Source: an uncultured Algibacter sp. (GTDB taxonomy: Bacteria; Bacteroidota; Bacteroidia; Flavobacteriales; Flavobacteriaceae). From it: 64,000 nt of DNA. The translations under genes were made by a program, and so were the position numbers. The stretch spans positions 62,001 through 126,000 of the forward strand of contig CALGNX010000001.1 of the NCBI GenBank assembly GCA_937958265.1, written 5' to 3'. The stretch's first letter is position 1, and every line of letters begins with the position of its first letter. The notes beneath the pieces are model-generated. The model was not told where the DNA came from. It saw nothing but the letters and a program-made list of their open reading frames with translations, and made no database searches. Positions 46,695-55,464 of the stretch are shown one piece after another.

Positions 46695-47446
46695 TGAAAA
46701 AACGAAATTTATACACGATACTACTTGCACTATTAAGCCTTCAACTAAGCCAATCGCAATGCTTTGAAGATAGACATAGTACAAATTGGTACGATGGTTG
46801 GGTATCTTGCGAAATTTCGCAAAATCCAATAGCGTCCTACGGAAAAACACACTGGATATTATACGATTTTGGATACGATTACACCCTAAGCAAATCTCAA
46901 ATTTGGAACGCTAACGAGCCCAAAAATTTAGATTACGGCATACAAAAATATACTGTAGATTACTCAACAGACGCTATTAATTGGATAAACTTAGGTGAAT
47001 TTGTTATGGAACGTGCCTCTGGCGCATCCACATACCAAGGTAATAAAGGGCCAGATTTTAAAGCTATAAAGGCACGCTACGTATTAATAACTCCAAGCTC
47101 CAATTACGGCGGTAGTTGTTATGGTTTAAGCGAGTTAAAAATTTCAATAACCAATCCGCTTTTAGATGTTAATGAGGAAGAAGGCTTTAAAACAACCATT
47201 TACCCAAACCCTTTTATTGATAATATTTCGATAAAAATAGCCACACTAGACATAAACACGCCAATAGAATATAGGCTTTATGATATTTTAGGCCGCACAG
47301 TAACACAAAATAGCTTAATTATAACAGAAGGCAATAGCGCCCATGAGTTGTCTATAAATGGTAGCAACCTATCGGTTGGTTTATATGTGTTGAAAATAAC
47401 ACAGAATGGTAAAGAACAAACCTATAAACTCGTTAAAAATGAATAG
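46694..47446 (+). CDS. Secreted discoidin-like protein with T9SS tail
   Basis: 250 residues. A signal peptide (LYTILLALLSLQLSQSQ) is followed by a beta-sandwich of the F5/8 type C (discoidin) kind: HWILYDFGYDYTLSKSQIWN, VDYSTDAINWINLGEF, KARYVLITPSSNYGGSCYGLSELKI. The last 75 residues are a T9SS type A sorting domain (TIYPNPFIDNISIKI, YRLYDILGRTV, LSVGLYVLKI). Coupled to the DUF1501 gene, it is probably the surface-exposed, ligand-binding member of the three-gene unit. Confidence 0.86.
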   Translation: MKKRNLYTILLALLSLQLSQSQCFEDRHSTNWYDGWVSCEISQNPIASYGKTHWILYDFGYDYTLSKSQIWNANEPKNLDYGIQKYTVDYSTDAINWINLGEFVMERASGASTYQGNKGPDFKAIKARYVLITPSSNYGGSCYGLSELKISITNPLLDVNEEEGFKTTIYPNPFIDNISIKIATLDINTPIEYRLYDILGRTVTQNSLIITEGNSAHELSINGSNLSVGLYVLKITQNGKEQTYKLVKNE

Positions 47447-47511
47447 TGTTATTTGCTATAATTTTTAAATAAAATAAGTTTGTTTTTTCTCCATAATACT
47501 AATAATAATAA

Positions 47512-47545
47512 TAATAAGAAACATGGGAAACTCTGTTTCTTATTA
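47512..47545 (+). terminator. Terminator-like hairpin after the DUF1800 operon
   Basis: Perfect 12-bp inverted repeat (TAATAAGAAACA and TGTTTCTTATTA, 10-base loop), immediately preceded by an AAT trinucleotide run. No long T-run follows. Confidence 0.5.
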
Positions 47546-47613
47546 TCTATTTAAAAACAGAAAACATCTAGTTGTAGATTATACCAATTAAAATTTAAAA
47601 CAAAGCTTAAGTG

Positions 47614-48240
47614 TTAGCCAATTTTAAAAACACTTATAACTGCAGAAATAATAAATTCAATACCTATTGCAATAACAATAAAACCAATAATTCTAGATAG
47701 CGCATTTATTCCTGAAGCACCTAGCCTTTTAACAATAAAAAAAGAGCTTTTCAATATAATATATATACATATTACAGACAACACTATTGCCCCACTAACA
47801 ATTAAAACATCTTGCAACCCTTTAAACTCCTGGTTATAGGTAATTAGTAAAGAAATTGTTCCCGGACCAGCAATCATAGGCAAAGCCAATGGCGTTAACG
47901 AAATTTCCGATCGGCTTTTAATATCTTCAATAACCTTGTTTTTCTTCATGCCCTTATGTTTACTAAATTCTCCTGTTAACAAAGCAAAACCAGACGAAAC
48001 AATAATTAAGCCTCCAGCAATTTTTAAAGAGTTTAAAGTAATACCAAAAAATGATAGAATAAACTTTCCTGTAAAAAATGAGATAAATAATATTATTAAA
48101 ACATTTACAGATGTCCAAAACGCTATTTTATTTCGCTCTAATTTACTATACTCCGTGGTTAAGCTTATAAAAACAGGCACCGTTCCGAAAGGATTCATAA
48201 CTGAAATTAACGCACCAAATATCATTAAAAATAATTCCAT
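47614..48240 (-). CDS. MarC family membrane protein
   Basis: 208-residue inner-membrane protein with six helices. The conserved MarC features are here: LISVMNPFGTVPVFISLT in helix 1, LKIAGGLIIVSSGFALLTG in helix 3 and SLTPLALPMIAGPGTISLLI in helix 4. The family was once thought to be linked to multiple antibiotic resistance; its transport role is not established. Monocistronic. Confidence 0.9.
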   Translation of the reverse strand: MELFLMIFGALISVMNPFGTVPVFISLTTEYSKLERNKIAFWTSVNVLIILFISFFTGKFILSFFGITLNSLKIAGGLIIVSSGFALLTGEFSKHKGMKKNKVIEDIKSRSEISLTPLALPMIAGPGTISLLITYNQEFKGLQDVLIVSGAIVLSVICIYIILKSSFFIVKRLGASGINALSRIIGFIVIAIGIEFIISAVISVFKIG

Positions 48241-48377
48241 CTTTTTTTTCCAAAAATTGACTTTTTAATTATTTTTAATGTAAAGTTTGGATGAAGTTTA
48301 TGTTAAATAAACACAACTAAACATAAAACACTATAGCTTAGCAATATAGATTTCTTCGTGCTCTTGCCTAAATTATT

Positions 48378-48463
48378 TTGGGCGTGCCCTAAAGGTCGGG
48401 CTTTACGTTACAATCTTTTTGCTCGTACCTCACAAAAAGGATTTCCGCTACAATCCCTCACGC
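48378..48463 (+). repeat. Dispersed ~90-bp intergenic repeat, copy 2 (divergent)
   Basis: Starts TTGGGCGTGCCC, has GGTCGGGCTTTACGTTACAA and ends CGCTACAATCCCTCACGC. The ends match the other copies, but the middle differs (CTTTTTGCTCGTACCTCACA in place of the GTCCTCGCACCTCC block). It is followed at once by the A-run of the heme-binding gene's terminator. Confidence 0.75.
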
Positions 48464-48498
48464 AAAAAAAAAGCGAGTAATTTTATATAATTACTCGC
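48464..48498 (-). terminator. Terminator of the HbpS-like gene
   Basis: GCGAGTAATT and AATTACTCGC around a 6-base loop; on the minus strand it is followed by nine T. Confidence 0.85.
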
Positions 48499-48526
48499 TC
48501 AAACTAATACGTTATATTAGGTATTA

Positions 48527-48925
48527 CTAAATTGCTAATGCTCCAGCTTCTGCAACTGTATGATCGTTTTCAACAGAACTTCCACTTACGCCAATAGCAC
48601 CAATAATTTCACCTGCTGCATTTTTTATTGGCACGCCTCCTGGAAACGTAATTAATCCGTTATTTGAATGTTCGATATTAAACAAAGGTTGCCCCGGCTG
48701 AGATAACTCTCCAATAACACCTGTATTCATATCAAAATATCGGGCTGTTTTTGCTTTTTTTATAGAAATATCCAAAGAGCCTAACCATGCACCATCCATA
48801 CGGCCAAATGCTACTAAGTTTGCACCGGCATCTACAACAGCTATATTCATTTTTGTTTCAATAGCTACAGATTTTTGTTTTGCTGCTAAAATTGCTTTTT
48901 CTGCTTGTTCTAATGTAATATTCAT
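48527..48925 (-). CDS. GlcG/HbpS family heme-binding protein
   Basis: 132 residues of the DUF336 (GlcG/HbpS) fold, octamer-forming small proteins some of which bind heme or degrade it. Seen: [57 protein letters not shown] and [21 protein letters not shown], the standard family landmarks in order. No signal peptide, so likely cytoplasmic. It has its own full-consensus promoter and terminator. An AraC regulator gene follows upstream on the same strand. Confidence 0.86.
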   Translation of the reverse strand: MNITLEQAEKAILAAKQKSVAIETKMNIAVVDAGANLVAFGRMDGAWLGSLDISIKKAKTARYFDMNTGVIGELSQPGQPLFNIEHSNNGLITFPGGVPIKNAAGEIIGAIGVSGSSVENDHTVAEAGALAI

Positions 48926-48961
48926 AATATATTTTTAAATAATGTTTTTTTTAATTTGACA

Positions 48962-48990
48962 CAAAATTATGAAAACATTTACAATAACAA
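48962..48990 (-). promoter_or_regulatory. Bacteroidetes-type promoter of the HbpS-like gene
   Basis: On the minus strand TTG (48990-48988), 18 bases, TAATTTTG (48969-48962). Full consensus, about 36 bases before the start codon. Confidence 0.7.
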
Positions 48991-49042
48991 GTGGTTAAAA
49001 CAGCTCACTAACTTATGATAAAAGGCCAAATACCTTATTAAA

Positions 49043-49882
49043 TTATAGCGCTGTTTGGCTCGGGCTAAAACCAAATTTCTTTTTGTAAGCGCTACTAAAA
49101 TTTGAAAGGTTATTATAGCCAAAATCCGAATAAATATCCGAGGGCTTTAAGACGCCTTCTACTAAAATTTCTTTTGCTTTTTGAAGCCGTTTGTCTTGCA
49201 GCCATTTCCCTGGTGATATTTGGTACTCCTTTATAAAATGACGCTTAAAGGTGGACAAACTCATATGGCACAAAAATGCAATTTCTTCCAACTTGAGGTT
49301 TGAGTGTATTTTATTTTCTACAATTTTTCTAAAAGTCGATGTTTCTTTGCTTATTAAAGAATATAGATAGTTTTTAAAGGATTGACCATATTTCTGTAAG
49401 AGATAAAGCATTAACTCTTCAAATTTAACTGCCAGCAAGTTTTCTGCAAAAACTTTAGGAGCTTCGCTAATAGTCGCTAAAGAATTTATGTAAGAAGCAA
49501 TATAATTATCGTTCCTTATTGTAAAATAGGGCGATTCTTGTAATGTTACAGACTCCTTAGTGGTGTGTTTTTCTAAAAAATCGATTAGTTTTTTTTCTGA
49601 GAAGAATAACAATTTACAAAAATAAATTGCCTCTGTATCTAATAATTCCGTCCAGAGCCAATTTCCTTTTTTTAATATTAACGATTGCTCTTTATTAACT
49701 GCCACGGCATTTCCTGCAAAATGAACTTGTTTTTTCCCTTCTTGTAAAAAGCTAAACATATTCATACTTAAATTAACCTTACTTTTAACTACATCGTTTG
49801 TCATTTTAAAATCGTAAACAAACAGATCGGGTAATTGATTTTTATCTTTTAAGTAACTTAAGGGTATGTTTTCTACAGCCAT
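49043..49882 (-). CDS. AraC family transcriptional regulator
   Basis: 279 residues. The C-terminal 95 hold two helix-turn-helix motifs of the AraC type: LKLEEIAFLCHMSLSTFKRHF and the second with SDIYSDFGYNNLSNFSSAYKK followed by KFGFSPSQ. The N-terminal domain is cupin-like (SFLQEGKKQVHFAGNAVAV, LILKKGNWLW) and resembles the ExsA-type sensing domain. Ligand unknown. It lies 117 bases upstream of the HbpS-like gene on the same strand and may control it. Confidence 0.87.
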   Translation of the reverse strand: MAVENIPLSYLKDKNQLPDLFVYDFKMTNDVVKSKVNLSMNMFSFLQEGKKQVHFAGNAVAVNKEQSLILKKGNWLWTELLDTEAIYFCKLLFFSEKKLIDFLEKHTTKESVTLQESPYFTIRNDNYIASYINSLATISEAPKVFAENLLAVKFEELMLYLLQKYGQSFKNYLYSLISKETSTFRKIVENKIHSNLKLEEIAFLCHMSLSTFKRHFIKEYQISPGKWLQDKRLQKAKEILVEGVLKPSDIYSDFGYNNLSNFSSAYKKKFGFSPSQTAL

Positions 49883-50152
49883 TTTTTATGTTATTATGCA
49901 CTAATGGTTTTAAAGTAATTTCGTGTAATGTGTAGTATATTTTTAAATAATAGGTTTTATTTCTTTAAAACATGAACTATATAGTGTGTGTATTATCGCT
50001 TAGACAAATAAAACAGTAATGCCAATTAAAAACCGGTAAAACTCAAAAATTTACGTAAAAGTAAAGATCAAGTTTATTAATTTTTAACATCGCAATGTAT
50101 TTTTGGCATATTTAATGTAATGCACAAAACTATTTTATTTTGCTTTTTTATT

Positions 50153-50187
50153 TTAGCTAGTACTATAATACTAGCTAAGCATTTTTT
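50153..50187 (+). terminator. Hairpin with T-run on the plus strand
   Basis: TTAGCTAGTA pairs perfectly with TACTAGCTAA (loop CTATAA) and TTTTTT follows three bases later. No annotated plus-strand gene precedes it; see findings for a possible short transcript. Confidence 0.5.
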
Positions 50188-50965
50188 ACAAATTACATAA
50201 CTTACCCAAAGTTAAATCGTTATTAAGTTTTATTTTATCTAAAAAATGATAACGCTCATTTGAATGCACAATGTAATCGCGTCTTTTAAAATTTGGGCAT
50301 GTTAGTAAAATAGGAAAATGGTCCTTATAAAAATCGTTGTTCCAAATAGTAATAGTCGATTTTTTTTCGACCAATATTAAGTATTCACTTTCCTTAACTT
50401 GAATGGGTATGTAGGACGGTAAAACATCTACTTTATTTACAACAAAAGCTTTACCACTTTTAAAATAAATTGTTTTTTCTTGTTGGGAAATTACACTAGG
50501 AAATATAGCAAATTCAAGTTCTAAACTATTATTTTGTAAAACAACTTCTGTCCATTGCGGTAATTTTACCACTAAATTAGGTAGCAAATTATTAATATTT
50601 TTTATTAGCTCTATTTTATTTTGGTCGCCAAAATAAAATTCTAGTAGAAATTGCTCTAGTGATTTTCCGTTGGAAAACACAGCGTCCTTTTTTAAAACAA
50701 ATAACAACTCTGTAGTTTTGTTTTGCTTAGTAAGTAATTGTGAAAATATTTTTTTGTTAAAACTCGAATTATTAGCAATATAATAACTAATTGCTTCTGC
50801 AACTATAACTTTTATTTTATCTTGTTTTGATAAGTCCTTATAAATAAATCCGTTAGTATTTAAGTTATTATGATTAGCGTTTAAATTTTCTGCATCGTTA
50901 TTAGTACAAGTATAAAAAAAACTAGTCATAATAAAGACATAAACAGCCTTTTTAAAATCTTTCAT
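50186..50965 (-). CDS. Putative lipoprotein of unknown function
   Basis: 259 residues. The N-terminus MKDFKKAVYVFIMTSFFYTC ends in a Cys at a plausible lipobox (FFYTC), followed by an Asn-rich linker (NNDAENLNANHNNLNTNG), as in surface lipoproteins. Residues about 45-120 look helical, the remainder beta-rich with IWNNDFYKDHFPILL. No known domain recognised. Isolated gene with a 515-base upstream gap holding a repeat copy. Confidence 0.65.
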   Translation of the reverse strand: MKDFKKAVYVFIMTSFFYTCTNNDAENLNANHNNLNTNGFIYKDLSKQDKIKVIVAEAISYYIANNSSFNKKIFSQLLTKQNKTTELLFVLKKDAVFSNGKSLEQFLLEFYFGDQNKIELIKNINNLLPNLVVKLPQWTEVVLQNNSLELEFAIFPSVISQQEKTIYFKSGKAFVVNKVDVLPSYIPIQVKESEYLILVEKKSTITIWNNDFYKDHFPILLTCPNFKRRDYIVHSNERYHFLDKIKLNNDLTLGKLCNL

Positions 50966-51153
50966 ATGCGTAAAATTTATTTGGTTTTTAATGCTTTATG
51001 GCATTCTGTATAAAATTACTAAAAACGTATCGCCTTTACAAGAAGGCTAATTTAGTATTTATTTTATACAACTACTCCCTATTAAAAGGTTACTGAACTT
51101 ATTTTTTAAAACACGATAAAGCTTAAAAAAATCTGATTTATAACGTAGTGCTC

Positions 51154-51248
51154 GCGTTAAGGATTGTAACGTAAAGCCCACAGCCCGACTTTTTAGGAGG
51201 TGCGAGGACTTGCAGTGTAAAGCCTGACCCTTTTCGGGTAACGCCCAA
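51154..51248 (-). repeat. Dispersed ~90-bp intergenic repeat, copy 3
   Basis: On the minus strand TTGGGCGTTACCCGAAAAGG ... GTCCTCGCACCTCC ... GTCGGGCTGTGGGCTTTACG ... CCTTAACGC. Contains an inner hairpin (ACCC-GAAAA-GGGT) and complementary ends (GCGTT/AACGC). It lies in the 515-base gap before the DUF3108 gene; nothing else is seen in that gap. Confidence 0.88.
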
Positions 51249-51480
51249 AATTTTATAATTAAAGGTTAATTCGTTTAGAAAGCAATGTTGACTAAGTAAA
51301 CTAAGAACAATTAAGGTGCGCTTTAATTTATGTGTTTTAAAATTATTGCCTCTTTATCGATTAATATTTTAAATTAACTCTAGTTTTACTTATTAAAAAT
51401 AAATTAGTTTAATAAATCTAAGGATTGTATTTTGGCATAGTATATGTTTACTACCCTGCTAAAACCTAAAGAGTCTTTTT

Positions 51481-52236
51481 ATGAAGCGTATTACTTTTTT
51501 ATATTTGTTTTTAATTTCAGGAGTATTAATTGCCCAAAACAATGCAGTTGGCTTTAAGGAAAAATTAGTTTACACGGCTTCTTATAACATGTCGGGCGTT
51601 TTAACCGATTTGGCTGAGGTGACTATGCAAACAAATACTGTAAAAACATCTAGAGCTACACTTTTACGTCTTAAATGCACAGCTTTTACATATAGTAAAT
51701 GGGATAGTTTTTTTAAAATTAGAGATTTATACGAGACTTACGTAAGCCCAAATACATTAAAACCGTATTTGCATAATAGAGAAATTAATGAAGGTGGATA
51801 TTTTAAAAATATGAAATATACATTTAGCCATAAAACAAAAACTGTAAAAGCGATACAAACGAAAAAAAATAATTGGGTAGAAAATGAAACCATAGCTATT
51901 GGAGCAGATACAAAGGATATAATATCGACTTTATATACCTTACGAACTTTTGATTTATCGAACTTAAAATCTGGTATAAGTAAAACTTTTACTGTTTTAT
52001 TTGATAGAAAAGAGGCTAAAGTTAGAGTTACATACCTTGGTAAAGAAACTATTGAGACGGCTTTAGGTAATAAAGTTTGTTATAAAATAACTATGGGTGC
52101 CGCAAATTCGAACGCGATAAATGGTACTTTATGGCTCACTGCCGATGCTAATAAAATACCTGTGTACGGAAAATTTAAAATACCTGTTGGCAATGGTGAA
52201 TTAAAAATAAAATCTGCTTCCGGTTTAAAAAACTAA
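51481..52236 (+). CDS. DUF3108 family secreted protein
   Basis: 251 residues with a signal peptide (MKRITFLYLFLISGVLIAQ). The DUF3108 pattern is plain: FKEKLVYTASYNMSGVLT, FFKIRDLYETYVSPNTLKP, REINEGGYFKNMKYTF, DIISTLYTLRTFDLSNL and GTLWLTADANKIPVY. The predicted fold is a beta-barrel-like periplasmic domain. Function unknown. It is followed after 13 bases by a small membrane-protein gene and then an M28 peptidase. Confidence 0.86.
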   Translation: MKRITFLYLFLISGVLIAQNNAVGFKEKLVYTASYNMSGVLTDLAEVTMQTNTVKTSRATLLRLKCTAFTYSKWDSFFKIRDLYETYVSPNTLKPYLHNREINEGGYFKNMKYTFSHKTKTVKAIQTKKNNWVENETIAIGADTKDIISTLYTLRTFDLSNLKSGISKTFTVLFDRKEAKVRVTYLGKETIETALGNKVCYKITMGAANSNAINGTLWLTADANKIPVYGKFKIPVGNGELKIKSASGLKN

Positions 52237-52249
52237 ACATATTCTTAAA

Positions 52250-52615
52250 ATGAAACTACTTTTTACGTTTTTAGCTCTACTAACATCTGTTCTTGCAATT
52301 GTTTTTTCTGTTTTACCAATTTCTAATTTGGCTATTTTTCCTGCCCTTGCCGCATTATTTTTTAGTATCGTAGCCTTCTACCTTTCTAAAAAAGCAGGTC
52401 GTGTAAAAAAAATTATACCTTTTACTATTATATTAACTGCAATGGCTTTAAGTATTACAGCCTATAAGTGGGCATTTACAAAAACGGAGGTTATTAATAC
52501 AAAGTCTTTTGAGATTAAAGAGGATAAACTAGAGAAAGAAGCGATTAAAGAATTAGAGGGTATTGATATTGAAATTGACGAGACTGACTTAGAAACTATT
52601 GAGTTTGGAGATTAA
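52250..52615 (+). CDS. Small membrane protein of unknown function
   Basis: 121 residues: three hydrophobic helices (about 2-19, 21-39, 50-68) then an acidic tail (EDKLEKEAIKELEG, DETDLETIEFGD). I recognise no family. The 13-base spacing puts it in one transcript with the DUF3108 gene. Confidence 0.65.
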   Translation: MKLLFTFLALLTSVLAIVFSVLPISNLAIFPALAALFFSIVAFYLSKKAGRVKKIIPFTIILTAMALSITAYKWAFTKTEVINTKSFEIKEDKLEKEAIKELEGIDIEIDETDLETIEFGD

Positions 52616-52692
52616 TCCATTAATTTAAATTATACCATTTAAAATTATTATTTTTGGCGCTTATAGATAGATCCACTTAACAAATACCACTT

Positions 52693-53706
52693 ATGAAGCA
52701 AATAGCTGTATGTATTTATTTTACTTTTTTGTTAGTTTCCTGTAGCTCCTCGCAGAGTAAAAAAAATACTAAACCACAGGTAAAACCAGAAAGCTATGCC
52801 GCTACGATAACTGCGGAAGAGCTAAAAGACATGCTATACACTTATGCGTCTGATGATTACGAGGGTAGAAAAACGGGGGAACCTGGCCAAAAAAAAGCTA
52901 TTGAATTTATAAAAAAAGAGTATCAAAAAAACAATATTCCCTCCCCTATCGCAAACGGCGATTATTTTCAAGATATTCCTTCAAGCTATTTTGGTAGTCA
53001 AGCGAAAGCTTCGGAAAACGTTATTGCCTATATTAAAGGACGAGAAAAACCTAACGAAGTTATTATCGTTTCTGCGCATTTAGACCATATTGGAATTGAT
53101 GGAAATGGTGTTATTAATAATGGAGCCGATGATGATGGCTCTGGAACAGTTGCTATTTTAGAAATTGCTGAAGCTTTTAAAAAAGCAGAACAAAATGGTG
53201 ACGGACCAAAACGAACTGTGGTATTTTTACATGTAACAGGCGAGGAAATTGGACTTTATGGCTCGCGCTATTATACGGATGAAGACCCTATATTTCCACT
53301 AAAGCATACTGTAGCGAATTTAAATATTGATATGATTGGCCGTGTGGATAAAAAACATGAAGCCACTGGAAAAAATTACCTATATTTAATTGGCTCTGAT
53401 AAATTAAGTAAAGAATTGCATAATATTTCGGAGGCTGTAAATAAGGCTTATTTTAATTTGGAATTTGATTATACGTATAACGATGATAATGATCCTAACA
53501 GGTTTTATTACAGATCGGACCATTATAATTTTGCTAAAAATAGCATTCCTGTTATTTTTTATTTTAATGGAACACATGACGATTATCACAAACCGTCTGA
53601 CACGCCAGATAAAATTAATTATAATTTTTTAGAAACTCGAACCAAACTTATTTTTCATACCGCTTGGGAATTAGCGAATCGAGATGAACGTATTAAATTA
53701 GACTAA
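52693..53706 (+). CDS. M28 family zinc peptidase, lipoprotein
   Basis: 337 residues. Signal MKQIAVCIYFTFLLVSC gives a lipid-anchored Cys, then a Ser/Lys-rich linker. The M28 aminopeptidase domain has its di-zinc ligands: SAHLDHIG (about residue 127), NNGADDDGSGT, the catalytic HVTGEEIGLYGS, NIDMIGR, and GTHDDYHKPSDT near the end. Such proteins release N-terminal residues from peptides at the cell envelope. A -7-like TATTTTTG (52649-52656) lies 37 bases upstream. Confidence 0.92.
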   Translation: MKQIAVCIYFTFLLVSCSSSQSKKNTKPQVKPESYAATITAEELKDMLYTYASDDYEGRKTGEPGQKKAIEFIKKEYQKNNIPSPIANGDYFQDIPSSYFGSQAKASENVIAYIKGREKPNEVIIVSAHLDHIGIDGNGVINNGADDDGSGTVAILEIAEAFKKAEQNGDGPKRTVVFLHVTGEEIGLYGSRYYTDEDPIFPLKHTVANLNIDMIGRVDKKHEATGKNYLYLIGSDKLSKELHNISEAVNKAYFNLEFDYTYNDDNDPNRFYYRSDHYNFAKNSIPVIFYFNGTHDDYHKPSDTPDKINYNFLETRTKLIFHTAWELANRDERIKLD

Positions 53707-54273
53707 GCCAAATACTCTTACAAAAAAACGCCAAAACATTTAAGTTTTAGGGTAAAAATTACTTTATATAATTGTAGAGAATAAATTAAACTCATTATTT
53801 AAAACGCAGCGAAGTAAAACAAATAATAAGCTTATTTTATAGCCAAAATTCAAATATATTTAAAATGCATCTCACTTGTGTTTTAATTCAAAAAATTAAG
53901 GTTTAATGTTATTACGTAAACCTTTCTAAATGCTTTTAATTCTGCTTATTATTTTAGCTTTTAGTAATTGGCACAAATGATATAATTAAATGTTGAGGGC
54001 GTTGCCTTGACTGTCTTATAACTTAAAAAAATAGGACTTCCGTAAAAATCAAGGCTAACTAACTGATAAAAAAAGTGAAATAGGCTGCTTTTAAAACCTT
54101 TGGCAAAAAAAACAACATATACCTTATTGAAATTACTATGCTATTCTAGTAGTAAATCTTCAAATTCTTCAGCAAGCTTATTTAACATAAAAGCCTTTAG
54201 AACTCTGTATTGGTGTTTATGCGCTAAAAATAGTGCACTTAACCATTTTTTAATCCTCCATAGTTAATAATAC
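53707..54273. other. Long intergenic region, no gene seen
   Basis: About 570 AT-rich bases between the M28 peptidase gene and the tRNA-His terminator. I see no frame, RNA, promoter or repeat copy. Confidence 0.5.
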
Positions 54274-54309
54274 AAAAAAAGCCTTTCAATAAATATTGAA
54301 AGGCTTTCA
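54274..54309 (-). terminator. Terminator of the tRNA-His transcript
   Basis: GAAAGCCTTTCAATA pairs with its complement across a short AT loop, with a T-run on the minus strand, seven bases after the tRNA. Confidence 0.85.
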
Positions 54310-54315
54310 CTTTTT

Positions 54316-54391
54316 GGGTAGAAGACCGGATTCGAACCGGCGACCCTTGGTACCACAAACCAATGCTCTAACCAACTGAGCTACAACTACC
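54316..54391 (-). tRNA. tRNA-His (anticodon GTG)
   Basis: Full cloverleaf on the minus strand: D arm GCTCAGTTGGTTAGAGC, anticodon arm TTGGT-TTGTGGT-ACCAA with GTG at positions 34-36, T arm GCCGG-TTCGAAT-CCGGT. An extra 5' G opposite C73 fits tRNA-His. CCA is not encoded. In the acceptor stem (GGTAGTTG against CTTCTACC) two adjacent pairs are T-T mismatches, which is unusual. Confidence 0.9.
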
Positions 54392-54474
54392 GTGTTTTTT
54401 ATTTACTATCCTGTTAAGGATGTAAAAAGGAATGTTATTAAGCAATCCCTTTATTGCATTTTGTAATGCGAGTG

Positions 54475-54504
54475 CAAATATATATCTTTTTATAGTATCT
54501 ACAA
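54475..54504 (-). promoter_or_regulatory. Bacteroidetes-type promoter of tRNA-His
   Basis: On the minus strand TTG (54504-54502), 19 bases, TATATTTG (54482-54475): full consensus. The predicted start leaves about 75 nt of 5' leader to be removed by RNase P. Confidence 0.75.
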
Positions 54505-54560
54505 AGTTTTTTTGTGAAATTTTATGTAAAAATTAAAAATAAAACTCTGGTTTTAGCCAA

Positions 54561-55277
54561 TTACTTTATATCGAACAAACTATTTACCGCTACATAGCGT
54601 TCTACAGTAAAACCTTCTGCATTATCAACACCCACTATACGGCCCAAGTCTCGAGATCTGTAATTTATACTATCTGTAAAATTTTTACTTGTAATGGGTG
54701 TTTCTGGCTCATCACTAGATGCATTAAAAAATTGACTTTTATATGCTAAAACGGCATCCATTTTTTTATCTATATAGCCTGAAATATCCACTACTAATTC
54801 TGGCTCTATATTCTTCCATTGTATATAGTGGTATACTTGTTTTGGGCGCCATGGTTTCTGCACAACATCTTGTACTTTTGTAACAATTTTAATTAATCCG
54901 CTTAAAAAACAAGCATCACTTACCAACTTACTACCTTTACCATGGTCTATATGCCTATCTTTAATAGCATTACAAAGTATAATTTCTGGTTGATACTTCC
55001 TAATAACTTCAATAATGGCTAATTGATGTTTTTTATCATTTATAAAAAAGCCATCTGCAAAATTTAAATTTTCACGAATGCTTACGCCTAAAATTTTTCC
55101 CGCATTTAAAGCTTCTTGATCTCTAATTTCAGCTGATCCTCTTGTTCCTAATTCTCCCCTTGTTAAATCTACAATACCAACTTTTTTACCATTGGCAACC
55201 TCTTTCGCTATCGTGCCTCCACAACTTAGTTCAACGTCGTCTGGATGCGCGCCAAAGGCTAAAATATCTAATTTCAT
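54561..55277 (-). CDS. bshB1: Bacillithiol biosynthesis deacetylase BshB1
   Basis: 238-residue zinc deacetylase of the LmbE family. It removes acetyl from GlcNAc-malate, the second step of bacillithiol synthesis. Marks: FGAHPDDVELSCGGT with the HPDD zinc motif; DLTRGELGTRGSAEIRDQEA, the BshB-specific stretch; AIKDRHIDHGKGSKLV with the third zinc His; and ASSDEPETPITSKNF. The BshB1 name is supported by the full GELGTRG...R-x-x-EA context. bshA and bshC are not in the window. Confidence 0.93.
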   Translation of the reverse strand: MKLDILAFGAHPDDVELSCGGTIAKEVANGKKVGIVDLTRGELGTRGSAEIRDQEALNAGKILGVSIRENLNFADGFFINDKKHQLAIIEVIRKYQPEIILCNAIKDRHIDHGKGSKLVSDACFLSGLIKIVTKVQDVVQKPWRPKQVYHYIQWKNIEPELVVDISGYIDKKMDAVLAYKSQFFNASSDEPETPITSKNFTDSINYRSRDLGRIVGVDNAEGFTVERYVAVNSLFDIK

Positions 55278-55464
55278 ACGTGTTTTTTTTTATTATAATT
55301 CATGCCATGCTCAAATTGATATTGTAACAGCCTAAATTGATTTTAATTTTATTGTTAAACTAATGATGGTTTATTTTTTTACATCTTGAGTATAGATTGA
55401 TTTTTCGTTTTATTTTAATTTTATAATTTAAACTTTAAAAAATTGGATAAACTTAAATTAGTAA

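Noticed and set aside
54316-54391. tRNA pseudogene because of acceptor mismatches
   Set aside because: Promoter, terminator, anticodon arm, D and T arms are all intact, so a working gene is more likely.
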